A DNA stretch of 64,000 nt from UBA4971 sp900019985 (GTDB lineage: Bacteria > Bacillota > SHA-98 > UBA4971): the NCBI GenBank assembly GCA_050949175.1, contig JBMNFG010000014.1, positions 1 through 64,000 on the forward strand, given 5' to 3'. Below the pieces are notes generated by a model. The model had not been told where the DNA came from. It was given only the letters and a program-made list of their open reading frames with translations, and ran no database searches. The first letter of the stretch is position 1. The number at the start of each line of letters is the position of its first letter. The position numbers and the translations under genes are program-made. Shown one piece after another: positions 44,877-54,126 of the stretch.

Positions 44877-44975
44877 ATGAGGAGAGTAGCTGTGGTTCTC
44901 CTTGGTGTTGCCCTTATTGTATCATTAGGGTTTAATGTGTTTATGGCCAACTACATAGGTAAGCAGAGGAGTTAG
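44877..44975 (+). CDS. 32-residue single-span membrane peptide
   Basis: ATG 44877 follows AAGGAGAGTGGGGCCGA. The product is a basic start and one hydrophobic segment (VAVVLLGVALIVSLGF) ending KQRS. A one-base shift at the stop would join it to the frame that follows (ELEYQLADEEGRAK), so it may be the intact head of a longer broken protein. Confidence 0.45.
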   Translation: MRRVAVVLLGVALIVSLGFNVFMANYIGKQRS

Positions 44976-44983
44976 AGTACCAG

Positions 44984-45223
44984 TTGGCAGACGAAGAAGG
45001 CCGCGCGAAACTCATGCCTCCGTTTCTGTCCATATCATCCACTTCACCTGTTGCTGCCGGTTTTGTTGCTCTGATGAAAAGCATAAAGAGTGACTTGCCG
45101 CCGGCTGAATACAAGAGAATCCTTATGGAGACTTCCAGGAGCCTAACCTATAACGGAGAAAAATGCCCCCGGGTCCCCGATGTGTATGAAGCCGTAAAGT
45201 TGATTTCCGGTATTACGGAGTGA
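44984..45223 (+). pseudogene. C-terminal fragment resembling a subtilisin-family (S8) protease
   Basis: The frame contains STSPVAAGFVALMKSIK, close to the GTS-x-A-x-P-x-V-x-G-x-x-AL block around the catalytic Ser of S8 peptidases, followed by AEYKRILMETS and RVPDVYEAVKLI, the usual S8 tail. Asp and His catalytic regions are absent, and the first 15 residues do not belong to the family. It is a relic. The 269 bp that follow, up to tdh, show no gene. Confidence 0.6.
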
Positions 45224-45492
45224 CACCTAGTACTCCATAAAAAGAACACGAGGAAAAGACGACTTTATTATTGTTCAAAATGATAAAGGACAATTTCTCA
45301 CGATAGCAAACTATTACTATGGTGGAAGCAAGTTAATGATGGAAAACATCCTCTAAGAAAACAGGACACAGGTCTTACCAAAGAATGGCATCTTAAGATC
45401 CAAAAGGAAATGTCACGGGGAATCCAGTGGGAGCCTAAATCGGGAGCACCAATGGAGCCTCGCATAAATCTACGATACTGGAGGATAGGCTT

Positions 45493-46533
45493 ATGAAGGC
45501 AGTGCTGAAGCGCGAACCTCAGGCCGGAGCTACGCTTGTAGAGTTACCTGTTCCGAAGCCCGGTCCGGGTGAAGTGCTCATCAAGGTTAAGACAACTGCT
45601 ATCTGCGGTACTGATCACCACATTTACATCTGGAATGAATGGGCGCAGAATCGCATCAAGCCTCCACTTGTAATGGGACATGAGCTGGCAGGAGAGATTG
45701 TTGAATTAGGTCCCGGCGTCAAGAATGCCAAAGTCGGAGACTATGTGTCTGCTGAGTCGCATATTGTGTGTGGACACTGCGTTCAATGCTTACTCGGAGA
45801 AGAACATGTATGTCAGAATACGAGCATACTTGGGGTAGACAGGGACGGTTGCTTTGCTGAATACGTAGTTGTTCCCGAAGAAAACCTGTGGTTCAACGAT
45901 TCTGCAATTCCCCTGGATATAGCGCCGATCCAGGAACCGTTGGGCAACGCTATTCATACGGTATTATCCGGTGAAACCCGGGGCAAGACTATGGCTGTGT
46001 TCGGGTGCGGTCCCATAGGGCTTATGGCAATAGGTGTAGGTAAGGCTTGCGGTGTATCCCGGATTGTGGCAGTTGACATCAACGACTACAGGCTGGGTAT
46101 TGCCAAGGAGATGAAAGCGGATCTTATCATCAACAGCAAACACGCGTCGCCGGTGGAAGCTATCATGGATTATACACGTGGAAAAGGGGTAGATATAGTC
46201 CTTGAAATAGCAGGAGCACCCATTGTCTATGACCAGATCTTCAAAGCTGTAAGACCCGGCGGCAGGGTCTCTTTATTGGGTTTGCCCGCCACTTCGCTTA
46301 CAGTGGACTTCTCCAACGAGATCGTTATGAGGGGTATAACCATACACGGAATAGCAGGTCGAAGGCTGTGGCAGGACTGGATTGTCGGGCGAGAACTCCT
46401 GGTTTCAGGGTTGCTTGACTTGGCTCCCATTGTTACACATCGTTTTGACCTGGAGGATTATGATAAGGCTATGGATCTTATGACACAAGGCGATTGCGGT
46501 AAGATCGTCCTTTATCCTGGAGGGGTTGAATAA
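45493..46533 (+). CDS. tdh: L-threonine 3-dehydrogenase (zinc, medium-chain)
   Basis: 346 residues. The catalytic zinc region has CGTDHHIYIWNEWA and GHE; the structural zinc site has CGHCVQCLLGEEHVC. The NAD fold shows FGCGPIGLM. The CGTD-HIYxW pattern is characteristic of threonine dehydrogenase, which makes 2-amino-3-ketobutyrate. The stop overlaps the kbl start by one base, confirming the threonine-to-glycine pathway. ATG 45493 follows GGAGGATAGGCTT. Confidence 0.95.
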   Translation: MKAVLKREPQAGATLVELPVPKPGPGEVLIKVKTTAICGTDHHIYIWNEWAQNRIKPPLVMGHELAGEIVELGPGVKNAKVGDYVSAESHIVCGHCVQCLLGEEHVCQNTSILGVDRDGCFAEYVVVPEENLWFNDSAIPLDIAPIQEPLGNAIHTVLSGETRGKTMAVFGCGPIGLMAIGVGKACGVSRIVAVDINDYRLGIAKEMKADLIINSKHASPVEAIMDYTRGKGVDIVLEIAGAPIVYDQIFKAVRPGGRVSLLGLPATSLTVDFSNEIVMRGITIHGIAGRRLWQDWIVGRELLVSGLLDLAPIVTHRFDLEDYDKAMDLMTQGDCGKIVLYPGGVE

Positions 46534-47710
46534 TGGATAAGTTGGAATTTCTGAAGCGCGAGTTAGAGTCGTTGCGGGAACAGAGCCTTTATAATGAAAT
46601 CCGAACCATAGAAGGCCCTCAAGGCGCTTGGATTGTTGTCAATGGCAAGCGAGTGCTTAACCTATGCTCCAATAATTACCTTGGTTTTGCTAACAACGCT
46701 GAACTCAGGGAAGCATCTAAGAAAGCTGTAGACGAATACGGTGTGGGGCCCGGGGCTGTCCGGACAATAGCAGGCACTCAGAGCGGTCCATCTGGAACTT
46801 GAACGAAAGCTGGCTTCATTCAAGCATGCTGAAGCGTGCATAGTGCTTCAGGGCGGATTTGTCGCGAATCTTGCAGTCATACCTACTATCACAGGAGACG
46901 GCGACATTATTTTTTCAGATGAGCTAAACCACGCCAGTATAATTGATGGTTGCAGGCTTTCAAAAGCCAGGGTCGTGAGATACGCCCATAATGACGCGGC
47001 TGATCTCAGAAAGAAGATTGAGGAGAACAAAGATTCCGCCAGACGAATGCTGGTAGTTACAGACGGTGTCTTCAGCATGGACGGAGACATTGCTCCTTTG
47101 CCCGATATTGTGGATGTGGCTGACGAATACGGTGCTATCGTCATGGTAGATGACGCCCATGGTGAAGGAGTCTTAGGAGACAGCGGAAGAGGCATTGTCA
47201 ACCACTTCAAGCTCGAGGGCAGGGTAGATATTGAAGTAGGCACGCTGTCAAAGGCATTCGGAGTCATGGGTGGGTATGTCACAGGCTCTCAGACGTTAAT
47301 CGATTATCTCAAGCAGAGAGGGCGTCCGTTCCTATTCGGGACAGGGATTACTGCTGCAGATACGGCAGCTGCGATTGCGGCAGTGGATGTCCTTACAAGA
47401 AGTGATGAGCTTGTAAGGAGACTATGGGATAACGCTAAATATTTCCAGAACAAGCTGAAGGATGCAGGATTCGATATCGGCGGCACAGAGACGCCGATAA
47501 CCCCTGTCATGCTGGGGGAGGAGAAGATAGCGTCTGCATTCTCAAGGAAGCTGTTTGATGAGAATATCTTTGCCCAGGCCATAAGCTATCCCACTGTGCC
47601 AAAGGGCAAGGCCAGGATAAGGTGTATGTTATCTGCTGCGCACGAGAAGGAGGACCTGGATTTTGCAGCAGGACGCGTTTGTGCGAGTCGCACGCGAACT
47701 GGGCGTTTAA
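46533..47710 (+). pseudogene. kbl: glycine C-acetyltransferase (2-amino-3-ketobutyrate CoA ligase), two frameshifts
   Basis: Three frames together make a full protein of about 392 residues: LNLCSNNYLGFAN and GVGPGAVRTIAGT, then ERKLASFKHAEACIVLQGG through DDAHGEGVLGDSGRG and the PLP lysine in GTLSKAFGVMGG, and finally DAFVRVARELGV ending at TAA 47708-47710. One surplus base near 46785-46786 (GG) breaks the first join (AGTQS-VHLELER), and one near 47665-47668 breaks the last. It converts aminoketobutyrate plus CoA to glycine and acetyl-CoA. Both shifts may be sequencing errors. Confidence 0.85.
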
Positions 47711-47744
47711 CATGTGGAAAAGGCCTTTGATTTGCGAATCCCAT

Positions 47745-47850
47745 ATCTGAAACCAGACTGGGTTTTGAGAATATGCAGGGTTTCGCAAACGGGCTTGAAA
47801 ACACACAAGGTTAGCAGACGGGGTTTGGAAACACGCAGGGTTTAGAGGAA
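47745..47850 (+). repeat. about 31-bp tandem repeat, three units
   Basis: Three diverged units share a GGGTTTNGAAAACACNCAGGGTT core. It stands directly downstream of kbl and just left of the 53-bp palindrome array. Confidence 0.55.
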
Positions 47851-47889
47851 GGCAGGGTCCTCCATGCACGGCAGAGCCCCTGCCTTTCC

Positions 47890-48945
47890 GAATGGCTTAC
47901 CACGTGAGCCTCCTCCTTGCTGAAAAGCCTTCGGATCGCCCTGAACGGCTCACATCATGAGCCATTCTTCAGAGGATTCATCCACAAATCAACATGAATG
48001 GCTCACATCATGAGCCATCTTTCAGCAGGAAGAGCATGACGCTAGCACGGTTGGTTCACCCGGTAGGCCATCTGGCGGTCAAACAACGCTCAAATCGGTG
48101 CGGATGGCTCACGTTAGGAGCCATTAAGCCTTTTACGAGTGCTTAAATCAAGATGAATGGCTCACCATATAAGCCGTCCTCTCACTGAAAGGCCTTTGGT
48201 TTCCACTGAACGGCTCACATCATGAGCCATCTGTCAGCAGAAAGAGCATGACGCTAGCACGGTTGGTTCACCCGGTAGGCCATCTGGCGGTCAAACAACG
48301 CTCAAATCGGTGCGGATGGCTCACCGTGGGAGCCATTAAGCCTTTTGCGAATGCTTAAATCAAGATGAATGGCTCTTGGCGTAAGCCAATTATACATAGA
48401 AAAGCGGTCAGTTCGCCTTTAGTGGCTCAAGCGAAGAGCCGATCTGAAGCCCAAAAGGCCGAAAAAGCGTGCTGATTGGCTCTTCGCTTGAGCCGATCAA
48501 CTAGGGGGAAGCCTTCAGATCGGCGAACATGGCTCACAGGATATACCGTTTGTGACCCTTGATTAGCGGTCAACTCAGCACAGTGTGGCCTATCACGTAA
48601 GCCATTTGACGATAAAAAGCCTTCAGATTGCCTTCAGATCGCTATGATTGGCTCTTCACGAGAGCAGATCGCGCCTTGAAAGGCCTTCCGCTCATTGTGA
48701 ATGGCTCTCCAGATGAACCATTCTGAAGTTAAATGGCTATCAAAGCAACACGAATGGCTTGCCGCGTGAGCCACCTCTCACTGAGAAGCCTTTCAGACCA
48801 CTCGCAATGGTTCTCGCCATGAACCGATCCGCGGCGTAAGGTGCCGAAACACCACTCAGCGGGGTCCTATTGGCTCCTAGGATGAACCATGCAGCAACCA
48901 AAGCGTGCTCAGATGAGTCAAACTGGCTGCGGTTTGAGCCGTTCA
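47890..48945 (+). repeat. array 1: about 20 palindromic units with 53-bp period
   Basis: Units begin near 47890, 47943, 47996, 48050, 48102, 48155, 48208, (one unclear), 48314, 48367, 48420, 48474, 48525, 48583, 48646, 48699, 48752, 48805, 48868 and 48921. Each has a palindrome of type GAATGGCTCAC-N-TGAGCCATTC with a short loop, then a less conserved spacer containing AAGCCTT-like text. Arms covary (GGTTC with GAACC at 48805, TGGCTC with GAGCCGA at 48420 and 48474). A block of about 170 bp occurs twice, at 47994 and 48206, four units apart. No ORF is convincing. Confidence 0.85.
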
Positions 48946-49594
48946 TCCTATTGACACCCATTGACACCCATGATTTGGGCTATTTACCCTAGTGACACTG
49001 ACGATTGGAGCTCTTCAACCCATTGACACCCTTGAGATCAGTCCGACAATAGCGTCGGGGCGGGGGAAAGGCCGCTCTATGAATATGGGAATTCTTTTTT
49101 TGGCAAAGAGAGAATTTTTGGATTTGGATTTAAACCGAAAAAGAGGAATATTTGATTCTACACAGAATTATTCAGATAAAAATCAGAAGACCTACGAGAG
49201 ACGTACGATCTTTGAAAACCAGAACACCGGTGAAAGGCTTCAGCCATATTTTTTTGAGAGATGTTGTCGGACATCAGAATGACCAGCATTTTCCACTGAA
49301 TACACTCCAAACTGCAGAAGAAGTCCTTTCAGAGGTTTTCATGACTGGATCTAGAGTACTGTCTAAGGTGCCTGTCAGGTGAATACTAAACATTCTCATT
49401 CAGACAAAGCGGAGCTGTAGTAGTATTAATCCTCCTATCAGAAAAAAAGATCAAAGCAAGAATAGATTCCATAACAGGGGAGGTGAACGGGGAAAGCGTT
49501 ACGAAGGTCCCTGGGTAAGGTGTAAGAAGCGCGGATAGACGTGTTGTGCCGTACCGAAATCTGCTGGATCCCAATTACAAAAGGAGGATACTAA
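48946..49594 (+). other. intergenic region between array 1 and the solute-binding protein gene
   Basis: TTGACACCC occurs four times between 48949 and 49030, some followed by A/T-rich text, but no full promoter pair could be chosen. The stretch 49080-49380 is A-rich and has no convincing gene; an ORF of 96 codons there has no Shine-Dalgarno and no recognisable family. GGAGG before 49595 is the ribosome-binding site of the next gene. Confidence 0.4.
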
Positions 49595-50752
49595 ATGCGA
49601 AAGCTATTCTTGATGACGGTGGCCTCTTTGTTGGTGGGGATTATGGCATTAGGATGTTTTGCGAGCGCTGCTGAAAAGGTTACCATTAACCTGGTGACTG
49701 CAGGCGACCAAAACATGGTAGACACATTTCAGTTTGACCTTGGACCGCTGTTTACAGAACGAAATCCGTGGATAGATGTAAGGGTGGTAGGTACCGGCCC
49801 CGGCGATGCGGGCTCACAGAAGATAATCGATAAGCTGGTTGCCCAGAAGAATGCCGGCAGGGACAAGTGGGATATTGACGTTGCGGTTATCCATGAGATT
49901 GGGGCAGCTTTCTGTGTTCGGGAAGGGCTTCTCAGCCAGTATGCCCCCACTGCCATAACATATCAATACGTAACCAGTGACACAGCAAAGAGCGCACTGG
50001 GCGTAGATGTTGAAGGATATGTAATCCCAATGTTCCATTCGCAGGTGGTCCTTGCTTACAATCCGAAGTACATACCGGAGCCGCCCAGGTCATTCGAAGA
50101 GTTGGTTGAGTGGGTGAAGGAGAACCCGGGCAAATTCGGTTATAACGGTATTAAGCAAGGTGCGTCAGGCGTCTCGTTTGTTGCCAGCTGGCTGTATTGG
50201 AAAACCGGCAAGTATGATATCTACGCAGTTACGGGACCGTTTGATGAGAAGTACATGGAAGAGTGGGACCAGGCATTTGCTGAACTCAGAGAGTTCGACA
50301 AGTATGTAACAATGACCGCAGGCAATGCAGGAACACTCGATATGCTGAGCAGGGGAGAGATCTGGATTGGGCCTGTCTGGGTGGATATGTTCTACTCCTG
50401 GATGGCAGACGGCAGAATGGATCCCAACCTGAGGTTGGTCCTCCCTGCTCCCGGAATGTGCGGTCAGCCTATGTACTATGTGATTCCTGCAAAAGCTGCA
50501 AATCCTGAGGCAGCTCTGAAATTCATAGAGTTTGCTACCTCACCTGAGATTCAGGCCAAGTATATCGTGGAGAAGTTTAGCTGGTATCCTGGCATCGACG
50601 GTTCCTACATTCAGGATTACTTGCCTGAGGAAGTATGGAACAAGGTCTTCCGCGATGTAACTCCTGAAGACTTAGTGAAATACGGTCGGGTGTTCCCGAT
50701 CAGCGACTACTACAATGCCATGATGGAAGCATACGAACGGGCGATGAAGTAA
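49595..50752 (+). CDS. ABC transporter extracellular solute-binding protein (family 1 type)
   Basis: 385 residues. An N-terminal signal of about 25 residues contains ALGC followed by FASAAE, so either lipid attachment or signal peptidase I cleavage is possible. The body has VVLAYNPKYIPEPPRSFEELVEW and GGRMDPNLRL-like text, typical of iron, polyamine or sugar-binding proteins. It captures substrate for the two permeases downstream. It is separated from them by a hairpin and a 21-bp repeat. The substrate is not readable. Context with a PPi-type phosphofructokinase and a HAD phosphatase suggests a sugar or sugar phosphate. Confidence 0.85.
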   Translation: MRKLFLMTVASLLVGIMALGCFASAAEKVTINLVTAGDQNMVDTFQFDLGPLFTERNPWIDVRVVGTGPGDAGSQKIIDKLVAQKNAGRDKWDIDVAVIHEIGAAFCVREGLLSQYAPTAITYQYVTSDTAKSALGVDVEGYVIPMFHSQVVLAYNPKYIPEPPRSFEELVEWVKENPGKFGYNGIKQGASGVSFVASWLYWKTGKYDIYAVTGPFDEKYMEEWDQAFAELREFDKYVTMTAGNAGTLDMLSRGEIWIGPVWVDMFYSWMADGRMDPNLRLVLPAPGMCGQPMYYVIPAKAANPEAALKFIEFATSPEIQAKYIVEKFSWYPGIDGSYIQDYLPEEVWNKVFRDVTPEDLVKYGRVFPISDYYNAMMEAYERAMK

Positions 50753-50761
50753 ACCTGTTGT

Positions 50762-50790
50762 GCTGCCGTGCCCTCGCAGGGCACGGCAGC
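50762..50790 (+). terminator. strong hairpin after the solute-binding protein gene
   Basis: GCTGCCGTGCCC at 50762-50773 pairs perfectly with GGGCACGGCAGC at 50779-50790. The T tract is poor, so it may protect the upstream mRNA or only partly terminate. Either would give more binding protein than permease, as is common for ABC importers. Confidence 0.65.
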
Positions 50791-50819
50791 GATCATTGTG
50801 TATTTTCAGCACAATTCAA

Positions 50820-51330
50820 GTTAGGTAGTTACACGTCAAGGTAGGTAGTTACACGTCAGGGTAGGTAGTTACACGTTAGGGTTAGGTAGTTACACGTCAG
50901 GGTTAAGTAGTTACACATCAGGGTTAAGTAGTCATACGTCACGCTAAGGCAGTTATACGTCAGGGAAGATAGTCATATAACGGTGTAAGGCACTTATATG
51001 TCGGGATAAGCCGGTTATGTACAGGGATAAGGCAGTCATATTCCAGCGTAAGGCAGTTATAAGCTAGTGTAAGGCAGTCATATGTCAAGTCATGTGTCAG
51101 GATAAACCAGTTATGCACCAGGGTAAGGCAGTTGTACTTCAGAGCAAGGTAGTTACACGTCAGGGTAACGTAGTTATATGACAGTATAACGTAGTTGAGC
51201 ATCAGGGTAAGGCAGTTAGATGTCAGTGTGAGGCAGTCATATGCCAAGGTAAGGCAGCTATATGCCGGGGCAAGACTGCTAAATCGCAGAGTAAGACGGC
51301 AAAACTGTAAGTCTAAGACAGCTAAACCGA
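50820..51330 (+). repeat. about 24 units of a 21-bp tandem repeat
   Basis: Units close to GGTAAGGCAGTTATACGTCAG fill the space between the binding-protein gene and the first permease gene. The left half is less diverged (GTAGTTACACGTCAGG), the right half more so. Because the unit is a multiple of three, a long open frame with heptapeptide repeats appears on the minus strand, but it has no ribosome-binding site of merit. Confidence 0.85.
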
Positions 51331-51348
51331 AAGAAGGGAAAGATTGCA

Positions 51349-52233
51349 ATGCGTCCTGCCTCATCTGAGCAGACTCCGTCTGTTTTGAGATCCCTAGAGA
51401 CACAGCATTCCCGCGGTAGAGCTAGTCAATCTTATCTAAATGGGATACTCCTGGTCTTGCCGGCGCTCATCGTCTTGTGCGTATTGTATATTTATCCTCT
51501 TGTCTCTTCCATTATCATGAGTTTTGTGTCAGACCAAGGCGTCGGCTTACATAATTACAGGAAAGCCATAGACCTCTATTGGGTTGACATATTATACACT
51601 GTGGGAATCACCCTTATTTCATTGGCGATTGTGTTCGTAATCTCAGTTGCCATCGCCGGCTACCTCAGGTTCAATCGTTGGCCGCTCCTTAATTTTCTCT
51701 ACAGGTTACCGCTGTTTATTCCGTTTTTGATAGCAGGTCATTCAATGCGGGTTTTCCTAGCTCCCCATGGAATCCTTAATATCCTCCTTACGAGGATCAC
51801 CGGCATTCCGGAACTTCCGGGATTAGCCTTCAACTGGGTGGGCCTTGTCGTCTCGTTTGTCTGGAAGCAGTTCCCCCTGGCCACTCTGTTAATTCTGGGA
51901 GCGTTCCAGTCGGTGCATGACTCATACATTGAGGCTGCCTTGAACCTCGGATGCAGCAAGTTCAGGGCCATATGGCAGATCGTGCTCCCGATCGCCCGCC
52001 CGACTGTGCTTGTGGCGATGGTCTTGACATTCGTGTCGACTATCGGGTGTTTGACGATACCGCTTCTGATCGGTCCTTCGAAGCCTGTTATGCTACCTGT
52101 AGATATGTCTTTTCGAGTCACCTACTTTGGCGACTGGGGTGTAGCTAATGCACTGGGTGTAATCTCTTACTTGCTGGTGATCGTGCTTTCGTTCTACTAC
52201 CTCAGATATATGGTGAAGAAGGAGGAGACATAA
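51349..52233 (+). CDS. ABC transporter permease 1
   Basis: 294 residues. After a polar start of about 30 residues there are six hydrophobic segments. The cytoplasmic loop EAALNLGCSKFRAIWQIVLP is the EAA motif that contacts the ATPase. It pairs with the next permease, whose start lies one base after this stop. Together they form the membrane channel of the importer. Relatives transport iron, polyamines or sugars. Confidence 0.88.
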   Translation: MRPASSEQTPSVLRSLETQHSRGRASQSYLNGILLVLPALIVLCVLYIYPLVSSIIMSFVSDQGVGLHNYRKAIDLYWVDILYTVGITLISLAIVFVISVAIAGYLRFNRWPLLNFLYRLPLFIPFLIAGHSMRVFLAPHGILNILLTRITGIPELPGLAFNWVGLVVSFVWKQFPLATLLILGAFQSVHDSYIEAALNLGCSKFRAIWQIVLPIARPTVLVAMVLTFVSTIGCLTIPLLIGPSKPVMLPVDMSFRVTYFGDWGVANALGVISYLLVIVLSFYYLRYMVKKEET

Positions 52234-52234
52234 G

Positions 52235-53059
52235 ATGCAGGACGTAACACAATCTAATTGGCTGAAAAGGACGATCCTAAGGACAATTGCCATCACCTTA
52301 ATCGGCCTGGCAATTGTCGGACCGTTGGCAGGGACATTGCTGTGGAGTTTCGCTGAGAAATGGTACTGGCCTAGTGTCTTGCCGCAGGAGATAGGACTCA
52401 AGTATTGGAGGACCTCCTTGTCCGGGAGGTCGCAGGTTATGGACTCCCTGTGGATCAGCCTCGTTATCGCTGTAATCGTGGTAGTCATCGTAACACTTGT
52501 TTCAGTTCCTGCAGGTTATGCGCTGGCCAGATACAATATACCGTGGAAGAGGATTCTCTTGGTGATCTTCCTTATGCCCCAGGCGTTTCCCCAGTTACCG
52601 GTCTTCATCAATATGGCGTCTATCTTTTACCGGTATAATCTTGTCGGGACAATACCAGGCGTGGTTGCAGTCCATGTTGTAATTTCGCTGGTTTACTCAA
52701 TCTGGATTACAACAGCAGCTTTTAAGTCTATTCCCGCTGTATTGGAAGAGGCAGCGATTAACCTGGGCGCCAGCCGTCTGAGGGTTTTCTTCAGGATTAC
52801 GCTTCCCCTTGCAATGCCAGGTTTGATAGCAAGTTCCATATTCGTCTTCATTACCTCTCTTGATGAGTTCACCGGAACCTTTTTTGTGGGAGCGCCTTTT
52901 ATTCAGACCCTTCCGATCTTAATGTACACAGCGAGCATGGGATACAACATGCAGTATGCTTCCGTTATCGCCATTCTCTTAACCATCCCGGCGCTACTCT
53001 TTATGGTTCTGCTGGAGAGGTTCTTAAAAGCAGAGTATATCAGTGGGTTGGGGGTATAG
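52235..53059 (+). CDS. ABC transporter permease 2
   Basis: 274 residues with six hydrophobic segments and the EAA loop EEAAINLGASRLRVFFRITLPLAMPG. It is the partner of the preceding permease, and the ATPase gene follows 3 bp after its stop. ATG 52235 is preceded by GGAGGAGACATAAG. Confidence 0.9.
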   Translation: MQDVTQSNWLKRTILRTIAITLIGLAIVGPLAGTLLWSFAEKWYWPSVLPQEIGLKYWRTSLSGRSQVMDSLWISLVIAVIVVVIVTLVSVPAGYALARYNIPWKRILLVIFLMPQAFPQLPVFINMASIFYRYNLVGTIPGVVAVHVVISLVYSIWITTAAFKSIPAVLEEAAINLGASRLRVFFRITLPLAMPGLIASSIFVFITSLDEFTGTFFVGAPFIQTLPILMYTASMGYNMQYASVIAILLTIPALLFMVLLERFLKAEYISGLGV

Positions 53060-53062
53060 AAC

Positions 53063-54112
53063 ATGGCTACATTGAAGATTAAAGGCCTGACTAAGACCTA
53101 CGGGCAATTGAAGGCTTTGGATGACGTGGATCTTACTATTGAAGAAGGATCACTTGCTGCTGTTCTCGGGCCCAGCGGTTCAGGCAAGTCTACGCTCGTT
53201 CGGGCGATAGCAGGTTTTGTCGTGCCTGACTGCGGCGAGATTTATCTCGGAGATCGCAACATTACCCACGAAAGGCCTGAACGCAGGAATACAGCTATGG
53301 TATTTCAAAGCTACGCATTGTGGCCTCACATGACTGTCGAGCAAAACATAGCTTTTGGTCTCAGGCTCAAGAAGAAATCTCCTGAGGAGATTGAAGAAAA
53401 GATAAAGTGGGCTCTTGAGCTTGTAGATCTTCCGGGGCTCGAAAAGAGGCTCCCAACGCAGCTCTCCGGCGGACAACAGCAAAGAGTGGCTTTGGCTCGT
53501 GCGCTGGTGGTGGACCCTGAGATACTCCTTCTTGATGAACCTCTCTCCAATCTTGACGCTAAGATTAGGTACAGACTGCGTTTTGAGATTAAGAAGCTGC
53601 AAAAGCTGTTGAATATTACTACGATCTATATCACCCATGACCAGGAAGAAGCGTTAAGTATTGCAGACTCTGTGGTTCTCCTCAAAGACGGTAGGGTTAT
53701 GCAGGCAGGCTCCCCTCAGGATATTTATTCGCGGCCAAGGAATAGCTTTGTCGCCGAATTCCTCGGTGCAAGCAATGTCATAACCGCAAAGACCTTGGAG
53801 GACGAAAGCGGGCTCTATACTCTGCTCGGCGGAACCAGATTGCCTGTTCCTGACGATAAGAAGGAAGGCGACGCGGTTTCAGTGATTTTCAGGGCAGACG
53901 AGGTTGAACTCTCTACTGAAATACCTGCAGGAACTGAAGATCGTTATGTGTTGCGAGGAACACTTCATGACCAGATGTATCTGGGATCACGGTGGCGATA
54001 TGAGGTTTTGACACCGGAAGGCTATTCTTTGCTTGTAGATTATGATAAAAGCATTCCTACGCATTCAGAGATTTGTCTTTGCATTAGCCGGGAACGGCTC
54101 TATATCTACTAA
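53063..54112 (+). CDS. ABC transporter ATPase of the CysA/PotA/UgpC group
   Basis: 349 residues. The ATPase domain has GPSGSGKST, LSGGQQQRVALARAL and LLLDEPLSNLDAKIR. From about residue 240 there is a TOBE-type regulatory domain. It drives the two permeases. The group includes iron, polyamine, sulfate and sugar importers, so the domain does not choose a substrate. The phosphofructokinase gene follows 14 bp later, suggesting one operon. Confidence 0.9.
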   Translation: MATLKIKGLTKTYGQLKALDDVDLTIEEGSLAAVLGPSGSGKSTLVRAIAGFVVPDCGEIYLGDRNITHERPERRNTAMVFQSYALWPHMTVEQNIAFGLRLKKKSPEEIEEKIKWALELVDLPGLEKRLPTQLSGGQQQRVALARALVVDPEILLLDEPLSNLDAKIRYRLRFEIKKLQKLLNITTIYITHDQEEALSIADSVVLLKDGRVMQAGSPQDIYSRPRNSFVAEFLGASNVITAKTLEDESGLYTLLGGTRLPVPDDKKEGDAVSVIFRADEVELSTEIPAGTEDRYVLRGTLHDQMYLGSRWRYEVLTPEGYSLLVDYDKSIPTHSEICLCISRERLYIY

Positions 54113-54126
54113 GGAGTGTATTTGAC

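Noticed and set aside
47890..48945. CRISPR array
   Set aside because: The palindromes vary in sequence, the spacers between them are partly conserved instead of unique, and no cas gene is near.
48992..49282. 96-codon ORF between array 1 and the binding-protein gene
   Set aside because: No Shine-Dalgarno and no recognisable family; the composition follows the A-rich DNA.
50960..51403. 147-codon ORF on the minus strand encoding heptapeptide repeats
   Set aside because: It is the translation of the 21-bp repeat, whose length is a multiple of three. It has no strong ribosome-binding site and overlaps the start of the permease gene.
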